From: Microbacterium sp. Marseille-Q6965
GTDB taxonomy: Bacteria > Actinomycetota > Actinomycetes > Actinomycetales > Microbacteriaceae
Assembly: GCF_946151065.1 (NCBI RefSeq)
Contig: NZ_CAMGZA010000004.1
Coordinates: forward strand, 62,001 to 126,000
Length of the DNA: 64,000 nt
Direction: 5' to 3'
Positions 34,651 through 43,980 of the stretch are shown here, in pieces (within the stretch, counting starts at the first letter, position 1; the number at the start of each line of letters is the position of its first letter). Made by a program: the position numbers and the translations under genes. The notes below the pieces were generated by a model. That model was not told the DNA's origin, ran no database searches, and saw nothing but the letters and a program-made list of their open reading frames with translations.

Positions 34651-34941
34651 ATGCGGTTGAAGGTCGATACGGAGGAGCTCCGCTCCGCCGCCGCCGCGTT
34701 GCAGGACGCGGCGAAGGCAGTGACGGCCAACGCTGATGGCGTGCGGCAAGGAGTCGGTCAGCTGCAGACGGGATGGACGGGCGTCGCTCAGCATTCGTTC
34801 TCTGCTGCGCACACGGACGTCGACGTGCGTTGGCGGCGAAAGGCTGCGATCCTCGACGATGCCGCCGCGCGTCTGCGACGCGCGGCCGGGGACTACGAGA
34901 GCGCGGACGCCGCGGGCGCTCGCGCCGTGCTCGGGCTCTGA
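34651..34941 (+). CDS. Third WXG100 protein with YxxxD signal
   Basis: A 96-residue WXG100 protein with W42-T-G44 between two helices and YESAD (residues 82-86) close to the C-terminus, fitting the type VII export signal. It starts 9 nt after the YbaB-like gene and ends the rightward operon. It has no adjacent WXG100 partner, so it may form a homodimer or pair with one of the 27.6-28.3 kb proteins. Confidence 0.88.
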   Translation: MRLKVDTEELRSAAAALQDAAKAVTANADGVRQGVGQLQTGWTGVAQHSFSAAHTDVDVRWRRKAAILDDAAARLRRAAGDYESADAAGARAVLGL

Positions 34942-34973
34942 GAGGCCGTGCGCGTCCCACGGGCGCGGGCGAA

Positions 34974-36312
34974 TCAGCCCCGGTGCTCGACGATCTGCAC
35001 CGTGTGGGACCCGATGATGAGCTGGGAGCCGGTCGGCAGGGACACCCGCTGATGCGGGGTGAGGGTGGTGGAGCGCCCGTCGGGCAGCTCGAGGATCGAC
35101 CCGTTGCCTGATCCGAGATCCTCGTACCAGAGCTGGGCGTTGGTCACACCGAAGCGCCCGTGGGACCGCGAGACCGAGCGATCCTCGTCGGGAACGGTCA
35201 CCAGCAGGGCGTCCGGATGCTCGTCGGGTGCCGAGGGCCGCCGGCCGATGTAGCCGATGCGGTCGACGGGGGTGACCGTGCCGTCGTCGGTGCGGAACGC
35301 GGGCATCGGCCCAGACGCGGCCGAGGGTGCCGCCGACGCGGAACGCCTGCGGCGCTCGGGCTGCCCGAAGCGCGTGACGGCCTCCCTCGGGAGCATGGTG
35401 TGCAGCGGCAGACCGGCCTCCTCCTCGGAACGGACGTCCTGCTCGGCGGCGGGCTCCTGCGCGGCCGCGCGGCGCCGCGCCGACCGCGGGGTCTCCGGTG
35501 ACGGGGCGGCCGGCGTCGAGGCCGCGACCGCCGGCTCCGGCGCCCGGGGCTGCGGGGGGACCGGCGGGCGGCTCCGCCGGCACGGCCGGGGCCGTCCCGG
35601 CCGGAGAAAGGGGCCCGGGCGCGGCGACGCCGGTTGCGCGCCCGGCGATCTCGGGGCGCGGCGTCGTGGGGGCGAGCGGGCGCTGGGTGCCCTGCGTAGC
35701 GCCGTGAGGGGCGGCGGACGGCGGGACCACGCCGTACGGGGCCGGCATCGCGCGAGCCGGTGTCTCCTGCTCGGCGGGCACGAACTCGGTGCGACGCACG
35801 TCAACCACCTGCAGGTCGCCGATCCGGTCATGCCAGGCCTGCCGGCGGCGAGAGCGATCCGACGTCGCCGTGAGCAGGAGGACGAGCGGGCCCACGACGA
35901 GCAGGTGCGAGGCGCCGAAGGCGAGTGCGCGCGGGAACGCCCGGGGCGCGCCCGCCGACACGGCGGTGCCCGCCCGCACGGTGCGCAGCCCGAGGGCGAG
36001 CTGGCCGAAGGTGCACCCGGTGTGCCCCTCCCACACCGCCACGCCGACGACGATCTCGGCGGCGACGATCGCCGTGACGAGCACGGATCCGGTCAGCAGC
36101 CAGGCCCCCACCGTCACGACCGCGACGACGGCGACGTCGATCAGCCATGCGGCGATGCGTCGCCCGATCGGAGCCGCCGCGGGCACCGGCACGAGCGAAC
36201 GCGGCGTGTCGAAGGTGGGGTAGCGCGGCGGCGCGGCCGGCGGGCGCCTTGCGGGCGGGCGCGGCGGCGGCGGCGGCGGCGCGACCGGGGGGGGCGGGGG
36301 GCCGATGGCCAG
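34974..36312 (-). pseudogene. RDD-FHA protein gene, apparently frameshifted
   Basis: Two halves in different frames read like one protein. The upstream half has a Pro-rich N-terminus, RYPTFDTPRS and an RDD membrane domain (GRRIAAWLIDVAVV onward, SDRSRRRQAWHDRIGDLQVV). The downstream half is a Pro/Ala linker and an FHA domain (IGRRPSAPDE, VSRSHGRF, LGSGNGS, LIIGSHTVQIVEHRG) ending at 34974. Joining them needs a +1 shift, most simply at a run of six G (plus strand) at 35554-35559. The upstream half has no ATG; AGGAGG followed by CTG at 36312 is the best start, with GTG at 36192 as alternative. FHA proteins bind phospho-threonine and regulate ESX systems. It may be a pseudogene, a sequencing error or a recoded gene. 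Confidence 0.65.
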
Positions 36313-37643
36313 GCGATCCTCCTGCCGATCTCGTCGATGATTCCGGAAGCGTAGAGGAGAACGGCGGGTGTGAGCGCGACGAGGGCGACCTCGAGCATGT
36401 CACCCGTGCGCGACCATCCGAGCGAGCGCCAGCCCGCCTGGGCGGGGCGGATCAGGAGAACGGCGATGAGGCCGCACACGACCAGGGCGAGGGCGATCAT
36501 CAGCGGCATCAGCGGCCACAGCGGCGCGGCGTGCAGCACGAGCGGCACGAGGGTCGCCGTGGCTCCGACACCCGTTGCGATCTTCGTGATGCCGCGGTGA
36601 GCGGTGCGCGAGGTCAACCCGAGGAAGGCCGCCACGCCGGCGACGCCGCCGAGGGCACACCAGGCGGCGACGGTGCCCGCCGGCGCGGCATCCAGCAACG
36701 CCCAGGCGGAGGCCGCAGCGATCACGGCCAGCAGGATGGCTCCGGAGTCGCGGCGCCGACCCGCCTCGCGGATCGTGTCGGCGATGTCGTCGCGCGCCAC
36801 CCGTCGCGGTGGGCGCGGCATCGTTTCACGCACGCCGGGCGCATCGCGGATGAGGAACGGCATGTCGAGCAGATCCTCCTCCTCGATGGGGACGGACACG
36901 GGAGTGAGGGCGCGGAACGCGAGCGGCACGGCGGCGAGCAGCAGGGCCGCCGGGGCGTGCGACGGCAACGCGAAGAGGAAGCAGACGGCGAGCACGGCGG
37001 CCGTGGTCGTCCAGATGACGGCCGAGATGCCGGTGACCGGCAACACGTGCTGGCGGCGCAGCAGGCCGTAACCGTGACGCAGGCACGCCGCCGTGGCGGC
37101 GCACACGGCGCCCACGGTCAGCACGGCCTGCGGCGAGGACGTGCCCGAGCTGGCGACCGCGCCCGCGGCGAAGGCGAGGACCGGCACGAGCATGGCGCGC
37201 ACGTCGTTCTCGGCGGCGGCCGGATGGAACGCGAGGCCCCCGGCGCCCAGCGCGAGCGCGGCGACGGCGGCCGTCACCCACGGGGTCTGCGGCTGCAGGA
37301 CGGCGGCCACGGTGAGCGCGACGGCGAGGGTCACGACCACCGCCACGCGCACCGCGGGGTGACCACCGGCGCGCGCCCGACGTCGCTGCGCCTCGTCGGC
37401 CGCGCGGGAGGCGTCGACGGCCGCGGTGGTGTCGAACACCCACAGCAGCGACCCGTCGGGCATGCGCTCGCCCACGGGCTCGTCGAGCGGCAGCGGATCG
37501 CCCGCCGGCCCGATCACGCCCATGCGCAGGGGGTCGAGGCCGGATGCGCGCAGCAGCTCACGGACGGTGACGTCGCTCGGCACAGCGAGGTCGCGCCTCC
37601 GGCCCGACCCCGCGAGCACGAGATTCACGCTCGTTCCCGCCAC
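36141..37643 (-). CDS. Second EccD-like protein
   Basis: A 500-residue frame with a ubiquitin-like N-terminus (residues about 5-75, VNLVLAGSGRRRDLAVPS onward), a basic linker and about ten to eleven membrane spans, the EccD plan. It is diverged from the EccD at 26.1-27.5 kb. The natural end is probably near GIIDEIGRRIA (about 36312). The last about 55 residues of the frame are an Arg/Pro-rich antisense read of the RDD gene's proline codons, which suggests the true stop was lost. The start is GTG with GAGAG upstream. It is divergent from eccC with a 92-nt gap. Confidence 0.78.
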   Translation of the reverse strand: MAGTSVNLVLAGSGRRRDLAVPSDVTVRELLRASGLDPLRMGVIGPAGDPLPLDEPVGERMPDGSLLWVFDTTAAVDASRAADEAQRRRARAGGHPAVRVAVVVTLAVALTVAAVLQPQTPWVTAAVAALALGAGGLAFHPAAAENDVRAMLVPVLAFAAGAVASSGTSSPQAVLTVGAVCAATAACLRHGYGLLRRQHVLPVTGISAVIWTTTAAVLAVCFLFALPSHAPAALLLAAVPLAFRALTPVSVPIEEEDLLDMPFLIRDAPGVRETMPRPPRRVARDDIADTIREAGRRRDSGAILLAVIAAASAWALLDAAPAGTVAAWCALGGVAGVAAFLGLTSRTAHRGITKIATGVGATATLVPLVLHAAPLWPLMPLMIALALVVCGLIAVLLIRPAQAGWRSLGWSRTGDMLEVALVALTPAVLLYASGIIDEIGRRIAWPSAPRPPRSRRRRRRRARPQGARRPRRRATPPSTRRVRSCRCPRRLRSGDASPHG

Positions 37644-37735
37644 GCTCTCGATCCGATCCTCGAAGGCGTGTGCAACCGCGACCCGCCTGGGGCCATACTA
37701 TGGCAGGGTCGTCCGGGCAGGAGGGGGAACCGCAC

Positions 37736-40700
37736 GTGAGCATGCCGGCGCCGACCAAGCGTCCGCCGCAGGCGCCGCCGGGTGGCCAGCTGATCATCCA
37801 GCCGCCCCCGGAGCTGCCCAAGCCCGAGGGCATGTCGAACACCCTCATGATGGCGTTGCCCATGGTCGGCAGCATGGGCGCGATCGCGCTGATGTCGTTC
37901 AACCAGGGCGGCGATCCCATGCGCACCTACCTGATGGGCGGCATGTTCCTGTTCATGGCGCTCGCCATGGTCGGTGGCAACATCTGGCGGCAGAAGGCCA
38001 CGCACGCCGAGAACGTGCTCAACACGCGGCGCGAGTATCTGGCCTACCTCTCCGAGACGCGCGACGTGGTGCGCGAGACGGCGCGGCGCCAGCGCGAGTT
38101 CTCCGAGTACGTGCTGCCCGACCCCGAGGCGCTGCCGTTCATCGCCGAGGAGGGCTCCCGCGTCTGGGAGCGCCGCGCCGACCAGGCGGATCAGTACATC
38201 GTGCGCATCGGCACGTCGGTGCAGCCGCTGTCCCTCGACCTCGAGGAGGCGCCGGTCCCGGCCCTCGCACAGCTCGACCCCGTCAGCGCGTCGGCCGCTC
38301 ACCGTTTCGTGCTCACCCACGAGGTGCAGCCCGGTCTGCCGCATGCCGTCGATCTGCTCTCCACCTGCCGCATCGAGATCGCCGGGCCCGAGGCTCGCGC
38401 CCGCGGCCTGGCCCGCGCGATGATCTCGCACCTGGCGACCTTCGTTCATCCGTCGCAGCTGCAGATCGCCGTGCTCGCGGCACCCGATGCCCTTCCTTAC
38501 TGGGAGTGGACGAAGTGGCTGCCGCACGCGCACTCCGCGCGTGAGCGCGATGCGGTCGGCCCCGCTCGCCTCGTGGGCGAGACCTGGGCCGACATCGAGA
38601 GCCTCGTCGACGCCGGCATCTCGGAGCGGCCGCGCTTCGCCCCCGGCACCACGGTGGCGGGACATCACCTGCTGCTCGTCGTCGACGGCGGACACCTGCC
38701 GGCCGGGCACCCGATCGCCTCCGAGGACGGCGTGCAGGGCGTGACCGTGCTCGACCTGCCGCAGGCGTGGGGCGAGCTGACCGATCCGCACACCCTCCGT
38801 CTGCTGCTCGCCGAGGCGTCGGGTCACGAGATCATGCACATCGCGCGCCGCGGCGTCACGCCGCACCCGGCGGTCCCCGATCGCATCAGCGTGAGCGTTG
38901 CCGAGGCCACAGCCCGCCGGCTCACGCCGCTGCTCGAGGTCGCCGAGGAGACGGGCGCCGGACCGAAGAAGGCCGTCTCGGCGGAGCTGACCGATCTGCT
39001 CGGGCTGCCCGACGTGCGCGACTTCGACCCCGAGATCGCGTGGCGGCCGCGTCGTGCGCGCGACCGGCTGCGCGTGCCCATCGGTCTCACGGTCGACGGG
39101 CAGCCGATGATCCTCGACATCAAGGAATCGGCCCAGCAGGGCATGGGCCCGCACGGCATGCTCATCGGTGCGACCGGCTCGGGCAAGTCGGAGGTGCTGC
39201 GCACCCTCGTCCTCGCCCTCGCCATGACGCACTCGTCCGAGGACCTCAACTTCGTGCTCGTCGACTTCAAGGGTGGCGCGACGTTCGCGGGCATGGCCGA
39301 CATGCCGCACGTGGCGGCGGTGATCACCAACCTCGGCGAGGACCTCACCCTCGTCGACCGCATGCAGGACGCGATCACGGGCGAGATGGTGCGCCGCCAG
39401 GAGCTGCTGCGCGACGCGGGCAACTTCGCCAACGTCGCGGACTACGAGAAGGCGCGCAAGGGCGGGCGAACCGACCTCGCACCGCTGCCGGCGCTGTTCA
39501 TCGTCGTCGACGAGTTCTCGGAGCTTCTGGCCGCCAAGCCCGACTTCACCGACCTGTTCGTGGCGATCGGTCGCCTCGGCCGATCCCTCCAGATGCACCT
39601 CCTGCTGTCCACGCAGCGGCTGGAGGAGGGCAAGCTGCGCGGCCTTGACTCGCACCTGTCGTACCGGATCGGTCTGAAGACGTTCTCGGGGGCGGACTCG
39701 CGGGCGGTCATCGGCGTGCCGGACGCGTTCGAGCTGCCCGGCGGCGGCGGTCACGGCATCCTCAAGTCCGATGCGACGACGCTCACACAGTTCCGCGCCG
39801 CCTACGTCTCCGCGCCGCCGAAGGCGCGCCGTCGCACGCAACGCAGCGGCGACCAGCCCGTGCGCGACATCAAGGTGCAGCAGTTCACCGCCTCTCCCGT
39901 CATCGCCTCGACGAAGGCGGTTGACGAGGTCGAGCACCTCGATCCGAACGAGCCCGCCGAGACCCGCGTCACGTTCGACATCGCCGTGCAGCGGATGAAG
40001 GGGCAGGGGCCGCCGGCCCACCAGGTGTGGCTGCCGCCGCTCGAGACGCCGCCGACGTTCGACGAGCTGTTCGGCGACCTCGTCGAGGACCCCTCGCTGG
40101 GGCTCGTCTCGCCGTCGTGGCGCCGCCGCGGACGGCTCCGGCTGCCGCTCGGCATCGTCGACCGCCCGCTCGAGCAGCGCCGCGAGGTGCTGGAGCTCGA
40201 CCTGTCGGGCGCGGGCGGACACGTCGCGATCGTCGGCGCCGCGCGCAGCGGAAAGTCGACGATGGCGCGCTCCATCGTCGCGGGCCTGGCCCTGACGCAC
40301 ACGCCCGCCGAGGTCCAGTTCTACGTGATGGACTTCGGCGGCGGCACCTTCACGCCGCTCGCGCGGCTGGCGCACGTCGCAGGTGTCGCCGGGCGCAACG
40401 AGCCCGACGTGCTGCGGCGCATGTACTCCGAGATCCTCGGGATCATCAACGCGCGCGAGCAGTTCTTCAAGGCGCACGGCATCGACTCGATCGAGACGTA
40501 CCGTCGCTGGCGCGCCGAGGGGCGCGTCGACGACGGCTACGGTGACGTCTTCCTCATCGTCGACGGCTGGCCCACCCTGCGGGCCGAGTTCGACGAGATG
40601 GAGTTCGAGATCCAGGCGCTCGCTGCGCGCGGTCTCACCTTCGGCCTGCACATCGTCGCCACCACGGCGCGGTGGATGGACTTCCGTACCCAGATCCGTG

Positions 40701-41707
40701 ACACGTTCGGCAGCAAGCTCGAGCTGCGTCTGGGCGACCCGATGGACTCGGAGATCAACCGCAACATCGCCAAGAACGTGCCGACGGAGCGACCGGGGCG
40801 TGGTCTCACGATGAGCGGCCACCACATGATCGGTGCCCTGCCGCGCGTCGACGGCGTGGCCGACGACGACTCGCTCGCCGAGGGTGTCGAGGATCTCGTC
40901 GCCCGGGTGGGTGCCGCCTGGAAGGGGCGGCCCGGTCCCAAGCTGCGTCTGCTGCCCGAGATGCTGCGGCTCGACGACCTGCGCGCGGCAGCAAGCGACG
41001 AGCGGCTGCAGCGTTCGATCCTGCTCGGCATCGACGAGGCCGCGCTCGGTCCCGTCGGCTTCGACCCGCGCGCCGACTCGCACCTGTACCTGTTCGGCGA
41101 CTCCGGATCGGGGAAGACGTCGTTCCTGCGCGGGATCGCGAGCGAGGTGCGCCGGCTTTACACGCCCGCGCAGGCGCAGATCTTCATCGTCGACTACCGG
41201 CGTGCGCTGCTGGCCGAGGTGCCCGATGACTACCTCGCCGGCTACTACACGACGGCCGACCAGGCCACGCAGGAGCTCGCGGGACTCGCGCAGTACCTGC
41301 GCAATCGTCTGCCCGGGCCAGACGTCACCCCGCAACAGCTGCGGGACCGCTCGTGGTGGACGGGGGCGGAGGCGTTCGTGCTCGTCGACGACTACGACCT
41401 CGTCGCCACCGCGAGCGGCAACCCGCTCGCGGCCCTGCAGCCGCTGCTGGCCCAGGCCTCCGACGTCGGCCTGCACGTCATGTTCACGCGGCGCATCGGC
41501 GGCGCCTCGCGCAGCCTCTACGAGCCGGTGACCCAGACGCTGCGCGACCTCGCCGCCCCCGGGATCATGCTGTCGGGACCGACCGAGGAGGGCGCGCTGT
41601 TCGGCAACGTCAAGCCGCGGCCCGCGGTGCCCGGGCGGGCGCAGTACATCTCGCGCGACCGCGGCAACGTCGTGCTGCAGCTGGCGTACTCGCCGCCGAC
41701 CGTGTGA
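37736..41707 (+). CDS. eccC: Type VII secretion ATPase EccC
   Basis: The FtsK/SpoIIIE-type motor that recognises substrates and drives ESX export. The 1323-residue single-chain protein has two membrane helices near residues 38-85 and three ATPase domains with Walker A motifs GATGSGKS (478), GAARSGKS (834) and GDSGSGKT (1121). Walker B segments are visible (FVLVDFKGGATF, FYVMDFGGGTF). All three nucleotide sites look intact. The GTG at 37736 lies 8 nt after AGGAGGGGG; the ATG two codons later is the alternative. It is transcribed away from the second eccD-like gene and is the only eccC in the locus. Confidence 0.95.
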   Translation: MSMPAPTKRPPQAPPGGQLIIQPPPELPKPEGMSNTLMMALPMVGSMGAIALMSFNQGGDPMRTYLMGGMFLFMALAMVGGNIWRQKATHAENVLNTRREYLAYLSETRDVVRETARRQREFSEYVLPDPEALPFIAEEGSRVWERRADQADQYIVRIGTSVQPLSLDLEEAPVPALAQLDPVSASAAHRFVLTHEVQPGLPHAVDLLSTCRIEIAGPEARARGLARAMISHLATFVHPSQLQIAVLAAPDALPYWEWTKWLPHAHSARERDAVGPARLVGETWADIESLVDAGISERPRFAPGTTVAGHHLLLVVDGGHLPAGHPIASEDGVQGVTVLDLPQAWGELTDPHTLRLLLAEASGHEIMHIARRGVTPHPAVPDRISVSVAEATARRLTPLLEVAEETGAGPKKAVSAELTDLLGLPDVRDFDPEIAWRPRRARDRLRVPIGLTVDGQPMILDIKESAQQGMGPHGMLIGATGSGKSEVLRTLVLALAMTHSSEDLNFVLVDFKGGATFAGMADMPHVAAVITNLGEDLTLVDRMQDAITGEMVRRQELLRDAGNFANVADYEKARKGGRTDLAPLPALFIVVDEFSELLAAKPDFTDLFVAIGRLGRSLQMHLLLSTQRLEEGKLRGLDSHLSYRIGLKTFSGADSRAVIGVPDAFELPGGGGHGILKSDATTLTQFRAAYVSAPPKARRRTQRSGDQPVRDIKVQQFTASPVIASTKAVDEVEHLDPNEPAETRVTFDIAVQRMKGQGPPAHQVWLPPLETPPTFDELFGDLVEDPSLGLVSPSWRRRGRLRLPLGIVDRPLEQRREVLELDLSGAGGHVAIVGAARSGKSTMARSIVAGLALTHTPAEVQFYVMDFGGGTFTPLARLAHVAGVAGRNEPDVLRRMYSEILGIINAREQFFKAHGIDSIETYRRWRAEGRVDDGYGDVFLIVDGWPTLRAEFDEMEFEIQALAARGLTFGLHIVATTARWMDFRTQIRDTFGSKLELRLGDPMDSEINRNIAKNVPTERPGRGLTMSGHHMIGALPRVDGVADDDSLAEGVEDLVARVGAAWKGRPGPKLRLLPEMLRLDDLRAAASDERLQRSILLGIDEAALGPVGFDPRADSHLYLFGDSGSGKTSFLRGIASEVRRLYTPAQAQIFIVDYRRALLAEVPDDYLAGYYTTADQATQELAGLAQYLRNRLPGPDVTPQQLRDRSWWTGAEAFVLVDDYDLVATASGNPLAALQPLLAQASDVGLHVMFTRRIGGASRSLYEPVTQTLRDLAAPGIMLSGPTEEGALFGNVKPRPAVPGRAQYISRDRGNVVLQLAYSPPTV

Positions 41708-41828
41708 GCCGACGGCGCGCGCGTCCCGCATGGCAGAATGTCTGCGGCGTGCATCCGCGTAGGTGTTGAGTCACTCCGCGATGCCCGAGGACAGCGTCCG
41801 CCGCCCGTTTCACGACGAGGAGCGATCC

Positions 41829-42698
41829 ATGTCCCAGATGTCCGTCGCCGCCGCGCCCACCGCCGAGCGCACGCAGCATCCGCGCCGATACCTGATGTGT
41901 CGTCCGGATCACTTCACGGTGTCGTATTCGATCAACCCGTGGATGGAGCCGGCCAATCCCACCGACACGGCGCTGGCCGTGCAGCAGTGGCAGCGGCTCC
42001 ACGACACCTACCTCGAGCTGGGGCACGAGGTGGAGCTGATCGACCCCGTCGCCGGGCTGCCCGACATGGTTTACACCGCCAATGGCGGTTTCGCGATCGA
42101 CGGCCGCTTCTACGCCCCGCGCTTCCGCTTCGAGGAGCGGAAGGGCGAGGAGCCGGCGTTCATCGACTGGGCGCGCGGCCACGGGTTCGAGGTGGTGCTG
42201 CCGCAGTTCACGAACGAGGGTGAGGGCGACTTCCTGCTCGCGGGCGACGTGATCCTCGCCGGTCGCGGGTTCCGCTCCAGCGATGACAGCCACCGCGAGG
42301 TCGCCCGGGTCTTCGACCGGGAGGTCGTTTCGCTCACGCTCGTCGACCCGCGCTTCTACCACCTCGACACGGCGCTCAGCGTGCTCGACCCGGTCGTCGC
42401 CGAGGGGCAAACGCCCACGGTCGCGTATCTGCCCGACGCCTTCGACGAGGCCAGCCGCGCCGAGCTGGAGCGGCGCTTCCCCGACGCGATCCGGGTCGCC
42501 GACGCCGACGGCGCCGTGTTCGGGCTCAACTCGGCCAGCGACGGCAAGAACGTCTTCATCTCGCCGCGCGCCACGGGGTTCGAGGCGCAGCTGCGTGAGC
42601 GCGGCTACAACCCCGTGCTGATCGACCTGTCCGAGCTGCTGCTCGGCGGGGGCGGCATCAAGTGCTGCACGCTCGAGCTGCGGGGAGGCGCACGATGA
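41829..42698 (+). CDS. DDAH-like dimethylargininase / amidinohydrolase
   Basis: A 289-residue pentein-fold enzyme that hydrolyses methylarginines or arginine-like substrates to citrulline or ornithine. The guanidine-modifying family signature is present: CRPDHFTVSYSINPWM near the N-terminus, YTANGGF, EGEGDFLLAGD, the general-base His in FYHLDTALSV, and the catalytic Cys in GGGIKCCTLEL. The ATG at 41829 follows GAGGAGCG. It overlaps the ornithine aminotransferase gene by ATGA, so the product is probably fed into ornithine breakdown. The exact substrate (dimethylarginine, arginine or related) cannot be told from sequence. Confidence 0.85.
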   Translation: MSQMSVAAAPTAERTQHPRRYLMCRPDHFTVSYSINPWMEPANPTDTALAVQQWQRLHDTYLELGHEVELIDPVAGLPDMVYTANGGFAIDGRFYAPRFRFEERKGEEPAFIDWARGHGFEVVLPQFTNEGEGDFLLAGDVILAGRGFRSSDDSHREVARVFDREVVSLTLVDPRFYHLDTALSVLDPVVAEGQTPTVAYLPDAFDEASRAELERRFPDAIRVADADGAVFGLNSASDGKNVFISPRATGFEAQLRERGYNPVLIDLSELLLGGGGIKCCTLELRGGAR

Positions 42699-43873
42699 CC
42701 GCCGAGGCGCACGTCGCACGCAACTACAAGCCCCTGCCCGTCACCATCGCCTCCGGTGAGGGTGCCTGGGTCACCGACGTCGAGGGCCGCCGCTATCTCG
42801 ACCTGCTCGCGGGCTACTCGGCGCTCAACTTCGGGCACGGGCATCCGGACCTTGTTGCGGCCGCGACGGATCAGCTGGGCCGCGTCACGCTCACCAGCCG
42901 GGCGTTCCGCTCGGACCGCCTGGAGCCCTTCGCCGCCGCCCTCGCCGAGCTGTGCGGCAAGGACCTCGTGCTGCCGATGAACACCGGTGCCGAGGCGGTG
43001 GAGACGGGGATCAAGGTGGCGCGCGCCTGGGGCTACCGGGTGAAGGGTGTGCCGGCGGACCGCGCGAAGATGGTCGTCGCGCACGGCAACTTCCACGGGC
43101 GCACGACGACGATCGTGGGCTTCAGCGACGACCCGGACGCCCGCGACGCCTTCGGTCCGTACGCGCCCGGTTTCGTCGCGGTGCCGTTCGGTGATGCCGC
43201 GGCGCTGGCCGCGGCGATCGACGACGACACGGTGGCCGTGATGATCGAGCCGATCCAGGGCGAGGGCGGGGTGGTGATCCCGCCGGACGGGTACCTCCGC
43301 GAGGTGCGCGAGCTCACGCGCGAGCGCAACGTGCTCTTCATCGCCGATGAGATCCAGTCGGGCCTCGGCCGCACGGGTGAGACCTTCGCGTGTGACCGGG
43401 AAGGGGTCGTGCCCGACATGTACCTCCTCGGTAAGGCTCTGGGCGGGGGCATCCTGCCCGTCTCGGCCGTCGTGGCCGACGAGGAGGTGCTGGGCGTGCT
43501 TCGCCCGGGCGAGCACGGTTCCACCTTCGGCGGCAACCCGCTGGCTGCGGCGGTGGGGCTTGCCGTCGTCGGCCTGCTGCGCGACGGCGGCTTCCAGGAG
43601 CGCGCGCTCGCCCTCGGCGAGCACCTCGGCACCCGCCTGGACGCCCTCGTCGGCCGGGGCGTCGTCGGTTACCGACGCGCCGGCCTGTGGGCCGGCGTCG
43701 ACATCGATCCCGCCGTGGGCACGGGTCGCGACGTCGCCGAGGCGCTGCTGGCTCGCGGCGTGCTCGTGAAGGACACGCACGGCCAGACCATCCGCATCGC
43801 CCCGCCCCTCGTCATCCGCGCCACCGAGCTCGATTGGGCCATGGAGCAGCTGCAGGTCGTCCTCTCCCGCTGA
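42695..43873 (+). CDS. rocD: Ornithine aminotransferase
   Basis: A PLP enzyme that converts ornithine and 2-oxoglutarate to glutamate semialdehyde and glutamate. The 392-residue class III aminotransferase has NTGAEAVETGIKVAR, GNFHGRTTTI, FIADEIQSGLGRTG and the PLP lysine in LLGKALGGGILP, all as in ornithine-oxo-acid transaminases. It is translationally coupled to the amidinohydrolase. The semialdehyde product is also the intermediate of the PutA reaction encoded at 18.6 kb, so both routes can end in glutamate. Confidence 0.9.
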   Translation: MTAEAHVARNYKPLPVTIASGEGAWVTDVEGRRYLDLLAGYSALNFGHGHPDLVAAATDQLGRVTLTSRAFRSDRLEPFAAALAELCGKDLVLPMNTGAEAVETGIKVARAWGYRVKGVPADRAKMVVAHGNFHGRTTTIVGFSDDPDARDAFGPYAPGFVAVPFGDAAALAAAIDDDTVAVMIEPIQGEGGVVIPPDGYLREVRELTRERNVLFIADEIQSGLGRTGETFACDREGVVPDMYLLGKALGGGILPVSAVVADEEVLGVLRPGEHGSTFGGNPLAAAVGLAVVGLLRDGGFQERALALGEHLGTRLDALVGRGVVGYRRAGLWAGVDIDPAVGTGRDVAEALLARGVLVKDTHGQTIRIAPPLVIRATELDWAMEQLQVVLSR

Positions 43874-43877
43874 GGGA

Positions 43878-43920
43878 CCGCGCGGCCGCGGGGCGGCTCC
43901 GGCCGCCCGCGGCCGCGCGG
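43878..43920 (+). terminator. Very strong terminator after rocD
   Basis: CCGCGCGGCCGCGGGGCGGC (43878-43897) pairs with GCCGCCCGCGGCCGCGCGG (43902-43920): 19 pairs with one bulged G and a 4-nt loop, starting 5 nt after the stop. Confidence 0.8.
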
Positions 43921-43980
43921 GGCGAGACCAGTGGAGGTGGCGCGTTGGCCGCGCCGCCGGTGGGCCCATACGATCGGTGG

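Noticed and set aside
34944..34965. Weak hairpin between the third WXG100 gene and the FHA gene
   Set aside because: GCCGTG/CACGGGC pairs with a bulge and a 7-nt loop; too weak to call a terminator.
37625..41731. A 1368-codon leftward frame opposite eccC
   Set aside because: Mirror of the eccC reading frame with no recognisable domain; the sense strand has three intact ATPase motifs.
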